14,950 nucleotides of DNA from Bacillota bacterium (GCA_023388605.1 JAEWFX010000047.1:1-14950); one strand, 5' to 3'; shown: positions 1-7,759, numbered from the stretch's first letter. The notes: a model not told the origin generated them from the letters alone. A program made the numbers and translations.

Positions 1-3000
1 GTATTGTCTGTGATCGTTGTGGTGTCGAAGTAACACGTGCCAAAGTTCGCCGTGAACGTCTCGGTCATATCAAATTAGCTGCTCCCTGTTCTCATATCTG
101 GTATTTCCGCGGCATTCCTAGCCGTATGGGACTCATCCTCGATATGAAGCCGAGAGATATTGAGAAAGTTCTATATTTTGCAGCTTATACAGTACTCGAT
201 CCGGGTGATACTAATTTCGTCTACAAAGAGATCATCACTGAACAACAGTACCGTGAAGCCGAACAAGAATTCGGCCGTCATAACTTCCGTGCAGAAATGG
301 GCGCAGAAGCCATCAAAGTATTGTTGAGTGAGATCAACCTCGAAGAATTAGCGAAAGAGTTACGTGAAGAGTTACGTGAATCACGTGGCCAGAAAAAGGT
401 GCGTTTGATCAAGCGCCTAGAGGTCGTAGAGGCCTTTAAGACTTCTGGCAATAAGCCACAGCACATGATTTTAGATGTGTTGCCTGTCTTGCCTCCTGAG
501 TTGCGACCCATGGTTCAATTAGATGGTGGTCGTTTCGCTACCTCTGATCTCAATGATCTATATCGCCGTGTCATCAACCGCAACAATCGTCTGCAGAAAC
601 TCTTGCAGCTAGGAGCACCTAATATCATCGTCCGCAATGAGAAGAGAATGCTACAAGAAGCTGTCGATGCTCTGATCGATAACGGTCGTCGTGGTCGAGC
701 TGTGACCGGTGCAGGTAACCGTTCGCTCAAGTCTTTATCTGACTTGCTGAAAGGTAAACAAGGTCGTTTCCGTCAGAACTTGCTGGGTAAACGTGTCGAC
801 TATTCAGGACGTTCTGTTATCGTTATCGGTCCTGAACTCAAAATTCATCAATGCGGTCTGCCCAAAGAAATGGCCTTGGAGTTGTTCAAGCCATTTGTGA
901 TGCGTGAGATCGTAAAAGCCAATTTAGCCCACAACATCAAAGGTGCTCGCCGTATGGTAGAGAGTGCCAACGACGTGGTATGGGATATTTTAGAAGAGGT
1001 TATCAAGGATCATCCTGTATTGTTGAATCGTGCACCGACCTTGCACAGATTAGGTATCCAAGCATTTGAGCCTACTCTGGTTGAAGGACGTGCTATCAAA
1101 TTACATCCCTTGGTATGTACTGCATTTAACGCCGACTTCGACGGAGACCAAATGGCTGTGCACGTTCCTCTGTCCGCCGAAGCACAAGCAGAAGCTCGTT
1201 TCTTGATGCTATCTGCCAATAACTTGCTGAAGCCTCAAGATGGTAAGCCCGTCACCGTACCTGCACAGGATATGGTTCTCGGTTGCTACTATTTGACCAT
1301 CGACAAAGATAATCAAAAAGGTGAAGGCAAGTGCTTCGTAGATTTGGACGAAGCCATGATGGCATATGATCAGGGTGAGTTAGATCTGCACGCTCGCATC
1401 AAGATCAGAATGACTAAAGAAGTCAACGGTAAGAGTTATACTGGACTAGTCGAATCAACTCTAGGTCGCTTTATCTTCAACAACGAGTTGCCGCAGGACT
1501 TAGAATTTGTCGATCGCAGCGTACCGGGCAATGAACTAAAACTGGAAGTAGATTTCTTAGTCGGCAAGAAAGACCTAGCTAAAATTGTCGACCGCAGCAT
1601 CCATATCCATGGTTTATCTGCTACTGCCAAGCTTTTGGATCGCATCAAGAAGTTAGGTTTCCACTATTCGACCATCGGTGGTATATCCATCGGCATTTTT
1701 GACATGATTATTCCTGATGTCAAAAATCGCTATATAAGCGAAGCCGAGAAGCAAGTTGAATTTATCAACATGCAACATCGTCGTGGTATTTTAAACGATG
1801 ATGGACGTTATCGTGCAGTTGTTAAAATTTGGACACAGACTACTAATGACATCACAGAAGAGTTGAAGGCAAATCTCGGTAAGTACAATCCGCTGCAGAT
1901 GATGTCTCACTCAGGTGCTCGTGCCGATATCAATCAGATTAAACAGCTCGCAGGTATGCGTGGTAATATGGCTGATACGTCAGGTAAAACCATCGAGATC
2001 CCTATCAAATCTAACTTACGTGAAGGCATGAACGTATTGGAATTCTTTATCTCTTCACACGGTGCACGTAAAGCCTTGTCTGATACAGCCTTAAAAACCG
2101 CAGACTCTGGTTATCTAACTCGTCGTCTGGTCGATATCGCACAAGACGTCATTATCCGTGAAGATGATTGTGGTACAGATGAGTATGTGGAAGTATCTGC
2201 CATCACAGTCAGCAATTCACGCAGCAAACGTGTAATCGAAGAATTATACGATCGTATACGTGGACGCTATGCTGCTCGTGATATCGTCGACCCCAATACT
2301 GGTAAAGTTTTGGTATTGCGTAACCAGATGATCTCAGAGCGTATGGCTCGTCAGATCGAAGCTGCAGGCATAACCAAGGTGCCCATCCGCAGCAATTTGA
2401 CATGTTGCAGTAAGAACGGTGTGTGTTCTAAGTGCTATGGTCTGAATTTAGCTACAGCTGAGCCAGCAGTTGTCGGTGAAGCAGTGGGTATTATGGCCGC
2501 TCAATCCATCGGTGAACCTGGTACACAGCTGACCATGCGTACCTTCCATACAGGTGGTATCGCCTCCAGTGATGACATCACCCAAGGTCTACCACGTGTC
2601 GAAGAGTTATTTGAGGCTCGTAAACCTAAAGGACAAGCTATTATCAGTGAAATCTCCGGTGTAGTACATGTAGCAGAAGTTTCAAAGCGCAAGCAAGAAG
2701 TTACAGTTACTGCTGCAGACGGTGAGACACGTAAATACAGTGTACCGATGAGCACCTTTGTCTTAGTATCAGACGGTGACGAGATCGAAGCTGGTGATCT
2801 GATCACTGACGGATCTGTCAGTCCGCACGATATCATGGCGATTAAGGGCGCTCAAGGAGTACAGAATTACATTATTAGCGAAGTACTCAAGGTGTACAAA
2901 AACAATGGTGTTGACATCAATGATAAGCACATTGAAATCATTGCTCGTCAGATGTTGCGTATGGTCAAGATAGATGATCCGGGCGATACAGATTTGCTGA

Positions 3001-3329
3001 CTGGTGGCATGGTCGACATCTTCACCTTCAGAGATGCCAACAAGAAGGCAGAAGCAGCTGGTCTCGAACCAGCTAAAGGCAATCGCATGTTGCTTGGTCT
3101 GACCAAGGCATCACTGGCGACAGAATCCTTCCTCTCTGCTGCATCATTCCAAGAGCAGACTCGTGTCTTAACTGATGCTGCAGTCAAAGGTAAGATCGAT
3201 CCGTTAGTTGGTCTCAAGGAGAACGTCATCATCGGTAAACTCATACCTGCAGGAACAGGTATGCCACGCTATCGTAATATAACCGCAGTTCCGGTGGTAC
3301 CTGAGAACCAAGATATATTAAATAAGTAG
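1..3329 (+). CDS. rpoC: DNA-directed RNA polymerase subunit beta' (5'-truncated)
   Basis: This is the largest subunit of RNA polymerase and carries most of the active site. The reading frame is open from the window edge (first full codon at 3), so about 80 N-terminal residues are missing and 1108 are visible. Seen: the second half of the N-terminal zinc site (Cys codons at 9 and 18, motif CDRCGVEV); the catalytic Mg-binding motif NADFDGD at 1128-1148; the bridge helix around 2058-2135 (ARKALSDTALKTADSGYLTR); the second zinc site with Cys codons at 2169, 2403, 2424 and 2433; and the trigger loop near 2487-2571 (PGTQLTMRTFHTGG). There is no large SI3-type insertion, so the full protein would be about 1190 residues, normal for Bacillota. 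An extra Cys sits beside the second zinc site (codon 2406). The gene ends in a strong terminator and is followed by apt. rpoB would be expected upstream. The family call is certain. Confidence 0.98.
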   Translation, partial: IVCDRCGVEVTRAKVRRERLGHIKLAAPCSHIWYFRGIPSRMGLILDMKPRDIEKVLYFAAYTVLDPGDTNFVYKEIITEQQYREAEQEFGRHNFRAEMGAEAIKVLLSEINLEELAKELREELRESRGQKKVRLIKRLEVVEAFKTSGNKPQHMILDVLPVLPPELRPMVQLDGGRFATSDLNDLYRRVINRNNRLQKLLQLGAPNIIVRNEKRMLQEAVDALIDNGRRGRAVTGAGNRSLKSLSDLLKGKQGRFRQNLLGKRVDYSGRSVIVIGPELKIHQCGLPKEMALELFKPFVMREIVKANLAHNIKGARRMVESANDVVWDILEEVIKDHPVLLNRAPTLHRLGIQAFEPTLVEGRAIKLHPLVCTAFNADFDGDQMAVHVPLSAEAQAEARFLMLSANNLLKPQDGKPVTVPAQDMVLGCYYLTIDKDNQKGEGKCFVDLDEAMMAYDQGELDLHARIKIRMTKEVNGKSYTGLVESTLGRFIFNNELPQDLEFVDRSVPGNELKLEVDFLVGKKDLAKIVDRSIHIHGLSATAKLLDRIKKLGFHYSTIGGISIGIFDMIIPDVKNRYISEAEKQVEFINMQHRRGILNDDGRYRAVVKIWTQTTNDITEELKANLGKYNPLQMMSHSGARADINQIKQLAGMRGNMADTSGKTIEIPIKSNLREGMNVLEFFISSHGARKALSDTALKTADSGYLTRRLVDIAQDVIIREDDCGTDEYVEVSAITVSNSRSKRVIEELYDRIRGRYAARDIVDPNTGKVLVLRNQMISERMARQIEAAGITKVPIRSNLTCCSKNGVCSKCYGLNLATAEPAVVGEAVGIMAAQSIGEPGTQLTMRTFHTGGIASSDDITQGLPRVEELFEARKPKGQAIISEISGVVHVAEVSKRKQEVTVTAADGETRKYSVPMSTFVLVSDGDEIEAGDLITDGSVSPHDIMAIKGAQGVQNYIISEVLKVYKNNGVDINDKHIEIIARQMLRMVKIDDPGDTDLLTGGMVDIFTFRDANKKAEAAGLEPAKGNRMLLGLTKASLATESFLSAASFQEQTRVLTDAAVKGKIDPLVGLKENVIIGKLIPAGTGMPRYRNITAVPVVPENQDILNK

Positions 3330-3335
3330 AACTAT

Positions 3336-3366
3336 ACCTCCAACCACTAGGTTGGAGGTTTTTCTT
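3336..3366 (+). terminator. Rho-independent terminator of rpoC
   Basis: A perfect 10-bp stem (3336-3345 with 3350-3359, ACCTCCAACC/GGTTGGAGGT) closes an ACTA tetraloop and runs into a T-rich tail (TTTTTCTT). It begins 7 nt after the rpoC stop codon. Confidence 0.93.
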
Positions 3367-3398
3367 GTGTTGTAATATTGCTCAACACTACAACACAA
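3365..3398 (+). promoter_or_regulatory. Perfect inverted repeat in the apt leader
   Basis: TTGTGTTGTA at 3365-3374 is the exact reverse complement of TACAACACAA at 3389-3398, with a 14-nt spacer. The second arm ends 3 nt before the GAGG ribosome-binding site of apt (3402-3405). CAACAC is present twice (3383-3388 and 3391-3396), so the left arm has two possible partners. No T-tract follows, so it is not an ordinary terminator. It could be a protein operator over a weak promoter (a TAATAT at 3373-3378 lies inside it) or an RNA hairpin controlling translation or mRNA stability. The repeat is seen directly; the role is inferred. Confidence 0.55.
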
Positions 3399-3410
3399 TA
3401 TGAGGTAGAT

Positions 3411-3926
3411 ATGGACTTAAAAAATAAATTGCGTCACGTCATGGATTTCCCCAAACCTGGTGTCGACTTCATAGATATCACAACAGTGCTCTCAGATCCT
3501 GAAGCGTTACATGAAACTATCTCCCAGATGCAAAAAACTGTAGCGGACATAGATTTTGACTTGATTGTAGGCTCAGAATCCAGAGGATTTATTATGGGAA
3601 CACCGTTGGCGTATTCGCTCAACAAAGGTTTTATCCCAGTGCGTAAAGCCGGTAAACTTCCGTATAAAACAGTATCTGTCGAGTATGATTTAGAATACGG
3701 TAAGGATCGCTTAGAAATGCATGTAGATGCCATTGCTCCCGGTCAAAAAGTTTTAGTAGTCGATGATTTACTCGCTACAGGAGGCACTGCTAGAGCTATG
3801 TGCCAACTAGTAGAACGTCTGGGTGGTGTTGTAGCAGGAGTATTGTTCTTTATCGAATTAGAGAGTGAATTTGACGGACGAGATAACCTTCCAGGTCAAA
3901 AGGTGTTTTCGATTGTTAAGTTTTAG
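3411..3926 (+). CDS. apt: Adenine phosphoribosyltransferase
   Basis: The enzyme makes AMP from adenine and PRPP in cytoplasmic purine salvage. The 171-residue length is typical. Seen: the N-terminal DFPKPGVDFIDITTVL segment (residues 12-27), SESRGF (55-60) and VRKAGKLP (77-84) of the Apt family, EYDLEYGKDRLEMH (91-104), and the PRPP-binding loop VVDDLLATGGT (116-126) with its paired Asp. The ATG at 3411 is chosen because GAGG at 3402-3405 sits 5 nt upstream and homologues begin here. The in-frame TTG at 3378 would add 11 residues but lies within the inverted repeat and has no ribosome-binding site. The gene stands alone between the rpoC terminator and a terminator shared with the convergent ATPase gene. 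In many Bacillota apt lies next to relA/recJ, so its place after rpoC is a local rearrangement. Confidence 0.95.
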   Translation: MDLKNKLRHVMDFPKPGVDFIDITTVLSDPEALHETISQMQKTVADIDFDLIVGSESRGFIMGTPLAYSLNKGFIPVRKAGKLPYKTVSVEYDLEYGKDRLEMHVDAIAPGQKVLVVDDLLATGGTARAMCQLVERLGGVVAGVLFFIELESEFDGRDNLPGQKVFSIVKF

Positions 3927-3955
3927 ATTTGAAATAGTTTAGTATTTTTCTAAAT

Positions 3956-3984
3956 AAAAAATCCTAGCTATGCTAGGATTTTTT
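3956..3984. terminator. Bidirectional terminator between apt and the P-type ATPase gene
   Basis: An 8-bp perfect stem, ATCCTAGC (3961-3968) with GCTAGGAT (3972-3979), has a TAT loop. It is flanked by A5 on the left (3956-3960) and a T-run on the right (3979-3984), so it gives a U-tract on either strand. It lies 29 nt after the apt stop codon and 29 nt after the stop codon of the convergent minus-strand gene, which suits termination of both. Confidence 0.92.
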
Positions 3985-4013
3985 GTTTGAGAAGGCTATA
4001 CCGATAAAGAAGC

Positions 4014-5900
4014 TTATGATTTCTTCCTATCAGTAAATTCTCGATCATAGAGCATAGCAGCGATTGTCACTACTAATAATGAACCAGCATTATGCATCAG
4101 TGCTCCTGAGGATGGTGTCAACCATCCTGTAAAGGAGAGGATGATAGCGATGAAGTTTATGCTCATCGCGAGACTGATACTTAAATTAATAGTGCGAATG
4201 GTTGCACTAGCAAGGCGTTTTAGATATGGGAGTTTGGCGATGTCGTCGCTCATCAGAGTGATGTCAGAGGTTTCGATGGCGACATCGCTTCCCATACTGC
4301 CCATGGCTACACTTACATCGGCTACTTTAAGAGCGGGTGCATCATTTACTCCGTCTCCGACCATACATACCGTATTCCCAGTTTCTTGAAGTTTTTTTAC
4401 GATATTGACTTTTTTCTCTGGTAAAAGCTCTGCACATATTGCACGTATTTCAACCTTGGCAGCGAAGTAATTTGCAGCTTTTTTATTATCGCCTGTTAAT
4501 AGAAGAGGAATAACTTTGTTCGATTGTAGTTCTTTGACTACATTGATAGATTCAGCACGCAAGGTGTCAGCAAGAGCGATGATTCCTATGCAGATACCAT
4601 CTTTTGCTACGAGAAGAGTTGCCTTGCCTGCTTTTAATAGCTTGTCGAGTTTTTGGTGGATTTCTGGTGAAATCGTGACTTCCTTTTCAAACAATAGTTT
4701 TTGGTTTCCGCACAGATAGTGATGACCATCGATGCTGGCAGAGACTCCACGACCAACATGCATTTGGAAATCATGAGTTTCGAGTAGATCTAGTTGTTTG
4801 TTTTGTGCATTTTCCAGTATGGCTCGAGCGATGGGATGCTCACTTTTATTTTCTATAGAGGCTACTAATTGCAGTAATTGTTCTTGATCCAATTCTGGTG
4901 AATTGATGATATCGGTTATCTGTAATTCTCCTTGAGTTAGAGTGCCGGTTTTATCAAAAGTTATAATATTTGCTTTGCCGATGCGTTCGAGTGCTTCTCC
5001 AGATTTGATTATTACTCCATTTTTAGCTGCCTGAGCAATCGCTGCCATGATGGCCGTTGGAGTGGCTAGAACTAGAGCACAGGGACAGAAAACCACCAGG
5101 ATAGTCACAGGTTTGATGACATCTCTGGTCACTAAGTATGTGATTAAGGCTAGCAGTAAGGAGGCAGGTACTAGTAGACTAGCCCATTTGTCAGCGGTGC
5201 GTTGAATCTTAGCTTGTTTGTTATCAGCGTTTTCAACCATGCGGATCAACTTTTGCAATGAACTCTCAGAAGCTATTTTAGTGACTACAAGATCGATAGA
5301 TCCGTAAAGATTTTGTGTTCCGCAAAAAACTTCTTCACCGATTGTTTTATCTACGGGAAGAGATTCCCCTGTCATTATAGATTGATCTATAGAGGTTTCC
5401 CCGCTGATAATTTCACCGTCTAAGGGTATAGTTTCACCAGGTAAAACTCGTATAGTATCGCCTATATTAATAGTATCGACATCTACGTTTTCTAAGAAAT
5501 TTTGCTGTACAAGTCGTGCTGTAGTAGGACGTAAATCGAGTAGTTTGTGAATTCCTTTCCGTGCACGATTGATAGTCCAGTTTTCGAGGAATTCACCGAG
5601 AGCCATCAAGAAGGCGATTTCACCTGCGGCGAAGATGTCGCCGACATAAATTGAAGAACTCATCGCTATCGAAATCAATAGTTCCGAAGAAATTTTATTT
5701 AGTCCATGTTCGAAGAAAAGACGTTCGATAGCTCTACAGATTATAGGTAGGCCGCTGAGTGCGATAGTGAGGATAGTAGGGTTTATAGCAAAGCTTAATA
5801 ATCGCCAATGTTCTAAAAGTCCAAACAGGAGCATGCAGCCTGAGATTATGATGCAAGGTAACCCGCTCAAGTAATTATTTAATTTGCTGAATACATTCAT
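4014..5900 (-). CDS. Heavy-metal-transporting P1B-type ATPase, metal unassigned
   Basis: This membrane pump would export a transition-metal ion using ATP. Seen in the 628 residues: actuator motif TGES (177-180), membrane metal site CPC (272-274), phosphorylation motif DKTGT (Asp316), the P1B-specific HP pair (355-356), TGD (469-471) and GDGVNDAP (515-522). N-terminal hydrophobic segments (about 15-30, 40-57, 72-103), a pair around 240-290 and two at the C-terminus (about 572-615) fit the P1B plan. There is no N-terminal CxxC metal-binding domain, which explains the length below the 700-800 of typical CopA or ZntA. The last helix reads HNAGS (603-607). It lacks the Asp of Zn/Cd pumps, the MxxxS of Cu pumps and the HEGxT of Co/Fe pumps, so the metal cannot be named. 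The start at 5900 has a strong GGGAGGT 5 nt upstream (complement of 5906-5912). The gene is divergent from the tetR-type gene and probably controlled by it. Confidence 0.9.
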   Translation of the reverse strand: MNVFSKLNNYLSGLPCIIISGCMLLFGLLEHWRLLSFAINPTILTIALSGLPIICRAIERLFFEHGLNKISSELLISIAMSSSIYVGDIFAAGEIAFLMALGEFLENWTINRARKGIHKLLDLRPTTARLVQQNFLENVDVDTINIGDTIRVLPGETIPLDGEIISGETSIDQSIMTGESLPVDKTIGEEVFCGTQNLYGSIDLVVTKIASESSLQKLIRMVENADNKQAKIQRTADKWASLLVPASLLLALITYLVTRDVIKPVTILVVFCPCALVLATPTAIMAAIAQAAKNGVIIKSGEALERIGKANIITFDKTGTLTQGELQITDIINSPELDQEQLLQLVASIENKSEHPIARAILENAQNKQLDLLETHDFQMHVGRGVSASIDGHHYLCGNQKLLFEKEVTISPEIHQKLDKLLKAGKATLLVAKDGICIGIIALADTLRAESINVVKELQSNKVIPLLLTGDNKKAANYFAAKVEIRAICAELLPEKKVNIVKKLQETGNTVCMVGDGVNDAPALKVADVSVAMGSMGSDVAIETSDITLMSDDIAKLPYLKRLASATIRTINLSISLAMSINFIAIILSFTGWLTPSSGALMHNAGSLLVVTIAAMLYDREFTDRKKS

Positions 5901-5920
5901 CGTACACCTCCCGCTTAAAG

Positions 5921-5935
5921 AATGATCACGTCATT
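5921..5935. repeat. Short inverted repeat in the ATPase gene leader
   Basis: AATGA (5921-5925) and TCATT (5931-5935) form a 5+5 inverted repeat around TCACG, 20 nt upstream of the ATPase start codon. It would lie in the 5' untranslated RNA. It is short and may be chance; an operator role is only possible. Confidence 0.25.
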
Positions 5936-5941
5936 AACTGA

Positions 5942-5993
5942 ACACTATGTATGATAAGAATAGTTTTATTTGATAATGCATACAATGTATAAT
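5942..5993. promoter_or_regulatory. Divergent promoter/operator region with 11-bp palindrome
   Basis: ATACAATGTAT at 5980-5990 is a perfect palindrome about a central A. ACACTATGTAT at 5942-5952 matches it at 9 of 11 positions, 38 bp away. A TATAAT (-10 for the rightward tetR promoter, weak -35) at 5988-5993 overlaps the palindrome. Leftward, TTGTAT (complement of 5980-5985) and TATTCT (complement of 5957-5962), 17 bp apart, could be the ATPase promoter. A protein bound to the palindrome would therefore cover both promoters. The sequences are seen; binding by the adjacent TetR-type protein is inferred. Confidence 0.5.
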
Positions 5994-6049
5994 TAATCTG
6001 AAAAGTTATATATCGAACAAAAAGATCAAATTGTACTTGCTGAGGTATT

Positions 6050-6718
6050 ATGCAAGAGTTAAGAGAGAATTTATATCCAGATAAATACTTAAATATGTCT
6101 GCTGACAGCGAGTTTTCTTGCGGTCAAGAATTTAAGACGACTAACAAATTAGATCGTCGTCAGCAAAAAACTAGAAGGGCTATTTTTAAGGCGTTTTGTC
6201 ATCTGATTTCAAAACATTCGTATGCCAACATAACGGTTCAGCAGATTATCGACGAAGCTGATGTGGGGCGTTCTACTTTTTATGCACATTTTCCTACTAA
6301 AGATGATCTCCTTAAGGCAGTCTGTGTGGACCTCTTCCATCACATAATTGAGGGAGCGAAGGATAGTACCTTGCAACAACAAGTTTCTCTAGCAGAAGGT
6401 CATGAACCCACCTCTGTTTTCTGTCATTTGCTACAGCATCTCAAGGAGAACGATCGCAATATTCTTGGTTTGCTCTCAAGTACTAACAGCGAGTTTTTCT
6501 TGGGTTACTTCAAAGAAGGTCTACGCCAATTAATGGCTAGCATCCTTGCTGGATCAGACAATAAATTGAAAGATATCCCTGAGGAACTACAAATTAATTT
6601 CTTAGCAGCTGGTTTCATCGAGTTGATATTGTGGTGGAATCAGCACCAGAAACGTGAAACTCCTCAACAACTAGACGCTTATTTTCGTGCTCTGATCAAA
6701 CCAGTTTTGGGTGAATAG
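6050..6718 (+). CDS. TetR/AcrR-family transcriptional regulator
   Basis: A DNA-binding regulator of 222 residues, probably a dimer that responds to a small ligand or metal. Seen: the TetR N-terminal domain at about 38-92, with RRQQKTRRAIFKAF leading into a helix-turn-helix ITVQQIIDEADVGRSTFYAHF (about 61-81). The C-terminal domain carries GFIELILWW (188-196), a feature of the DhaS-like/TetR_C_7 group. About 37 residues precede the DNA-binding domain, longer than usual. The ATG at 6050 is preferred because GAGG (6042-6045) lies 4 nt upstream; an alternative ATG at 6095 would remove 15 residues but has no ribosome-binding site. A His/Cys-rich stretch (His118, Cys125, His126, His130) might bind metal, which is speculative. 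It is divergent from the metal ATPase gene and 35 nt ahead of the pyridoxal kinase gene, so it could control either or both. Confidence 0.88.
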   Translation: MQELRENLYPDKYLNMSADSEFSCGQEFKTTNKLDRRQQKTRRAIFKAFCHLISKHSYANITVQQIIDEADVGRSTFYAHFPTKDDLLKAVCVDLFHHIIEGAKDSTLQQQVSLAEGHEPTSVFCHLLQHLKENDRNILGLLSSTNSEFFLGYFKEGLRQLMASILAGSDNKLKDIPEELQINFLAAGFIELILWWNQHQKRETPQQLDAYFRALIKPVLGE

Positions 6719-6753
6719 TTGTACATCGATCAGTAGAGATGTTCGGAGGGAAA

Positions 6754-7599
6754 GTGCAAAAGAATATTGATCTCAAAAAAGTAGTTGCAATAAATGATCT
6801 CTGTGGTTGTGGTAGTTGTTCTCTAAAAATCATACTGCCTGTTTTAGCAGCTGCTGGTCTAGATTGCTTATCTTGCCCCACCGCTATCCTTTCAGCTCAT
6901 ACAGCTTATCCTGCTTATTCTTTTCACGATATGACTACGGAACTTAGCAACTATTTTGAGAGTTGGCAGAGATTAGAAATGGATATAGCAGCTATTTACA
7001 GTGGCTTCTTAGGTTCTGTTGATCAAATAGATATCATCAGTAAATTTATAGATAGACAGACAAAAACACTGATCTTAATTGATCCTGTGATGGGGGATCA
7101 TGGCGAAGCGTATAAAACATATACTCCTGAAATGTGTATGCTTATGCGAAAACTAGCAGGCAAGGCCGATATTTTAACGCCCAATCTCACAGAAGCAGCA
7201 CTCTTGTTAAATGAGCCTTATGGCAATAGAGAGATAGATGAAGAGCAGGCAAAAGTTCTCTGTCATAAATTACATGATCTTGGAGCTAAAAATATTGTAC
7301 TAAAAGGTGTGCGAGGACCTAGTAAACAAATCATAAATTATGTATCGCAAGCAAATGGTGATTGGAACTTTATAGCAAAACCGGAAATAAATTGCAGCGT
7401 GTTTGGCAGTGGTGATTTTTTTGCTTCTTTATTGCTTGCGTCTTTTTTGAGAGGGCATAGTTTAGTAGAGGCGTGTGATTTTGCTGCCGACTTAACAGGT
7501 AGAGCCATTGAATTATCCCAATATTATCCTGATCATCGTAGGAGAGGTATTTGTTGCGAGTTTTTTTTAGGCGAAATAGCAGCAAAGTTTGTGAAGTAG
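6754..7599 (+). CDS. Pyridoxal/pyridoxamine kinase (PdxK/PdxY type)
   Basis: It would phosphorylate vitamin B6 forms to PLP or its precursors with ATP. It is a ribokinase-superfamily protein of 281 residues, the usual length. Seen: the substrate-side segment INDLCGCGSCSL (14-24), PTAILSAHT (42-50), LIDPVMGDHG (108-117), ITPN-like LTPNLTEA (141-148) and the GSGD catalytic motif at 218-221 with Asp221 as likely base. The GTG at 6754 is chosen because GGAGGG (6745-6750) lies just upstream; the in-frame ATG at 6739 adds five residues but overlaps that site. The N-terminus is unusually rich in cysteine (17, 19, 22, 38, 41). The gene follows the TetR-type gene on the same strand and precedes the gcv operon, whose GcvPA/PB subunits need PLP. 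A run of eight T near 7561 is in frame (Phe-Phe-Leu). HMP kinase (ThiD) is a related alternative, but the INDL...HT pattern fits B6 kinases. Confidence 0.85.
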   Translation: MQKNIDLKKVVAINDLCGCGSCSLKIILPVLAAAGLDCLSCPTAILSAHTAYPAYSFHDMTTELSNYFESWQRLEMDIAAIYSGFLGSVDQIDIISKFIDRQTKTLILIDPVMGDHGEAYKTYTPEMCMLMRKLAGKADILTPNLTEAALLLNEPYGNREIDEEQAKVLCHKLHDLGAKNIVLKGVRGPSKQIINYVSQANGDWNFIAKPEINCSVFGSGDFFASLLLASFLRGHSLVEACDFAADLTGRAIELSQYYPDHRRRGICCEFFLGEIAAKFVK

Positions 7600-7759
7600 C
7601 ATGTTCTAGAAATAACTAGATAATTTGTAATAAGTACGGTAATTTTTGTAATTAGTTAGTGTAAATATTCATATTTATGCAAGGTGTCAAATTTATTACC
7701 AACTAAGCTATGAAAAATAGGCTATATTGTATATAACTCATCAATACAAGGAGTTTTCT
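7600..7759 (+). other. AT-rich gap upstream of the gcv operon
   Basis: No gene fits here. There is only a weak hairpin after the kinase gene (TCTAG 7605-7609 with CTAGA 7616-7620, no T-tract), so transcription may continue into gcvT. Possible -10 elements (TATATT at 7723-7728) lack a convincing -35. I see no conserved core of a glycine riboswitch, which is common upstream of gcvT in Bacillota. A 12-mer (7694-7705) recurs after the operon at 12702-12713. Confidence 0.4.

Noticed and set aside
2400..2435. Double Cys at the second zinc site of RpoC as a defect
   Set aside because: All four expected zinc ligands are present at normal spacing; the additional Cys is a neighbouring substitution.
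2501..2836. Minus-strand open frame of 111 codons inside rpoC
   Set aside because: It lies opposite the trigger-loop region of rpoC, has no ribosome-binding site and no recognisable product. It is a by-product of rpoC codon use.
4141..4389. Plus-strand open frame of 82 codons opposite the ATPase gene
   Set aside because: The minus strand encodes conserved P-type ATPase sequence here (GDGVND region), so the plus-strand frame is a shadow.
7558..7570. Run of eight T in the kinase gene as a possible frameshift
   Set aside because: The frame reads through it as Phe-Phe-Leu and continues to a normal C-terminus of the usual family length.
7370..7585. Minus-strand open frame of 71 codons opposite the B6 kinase C-terminus
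   Set aside because: It is opposite the catalytic GSGD motif of the kinase, and its own sequence is low in complexity with no start signal.
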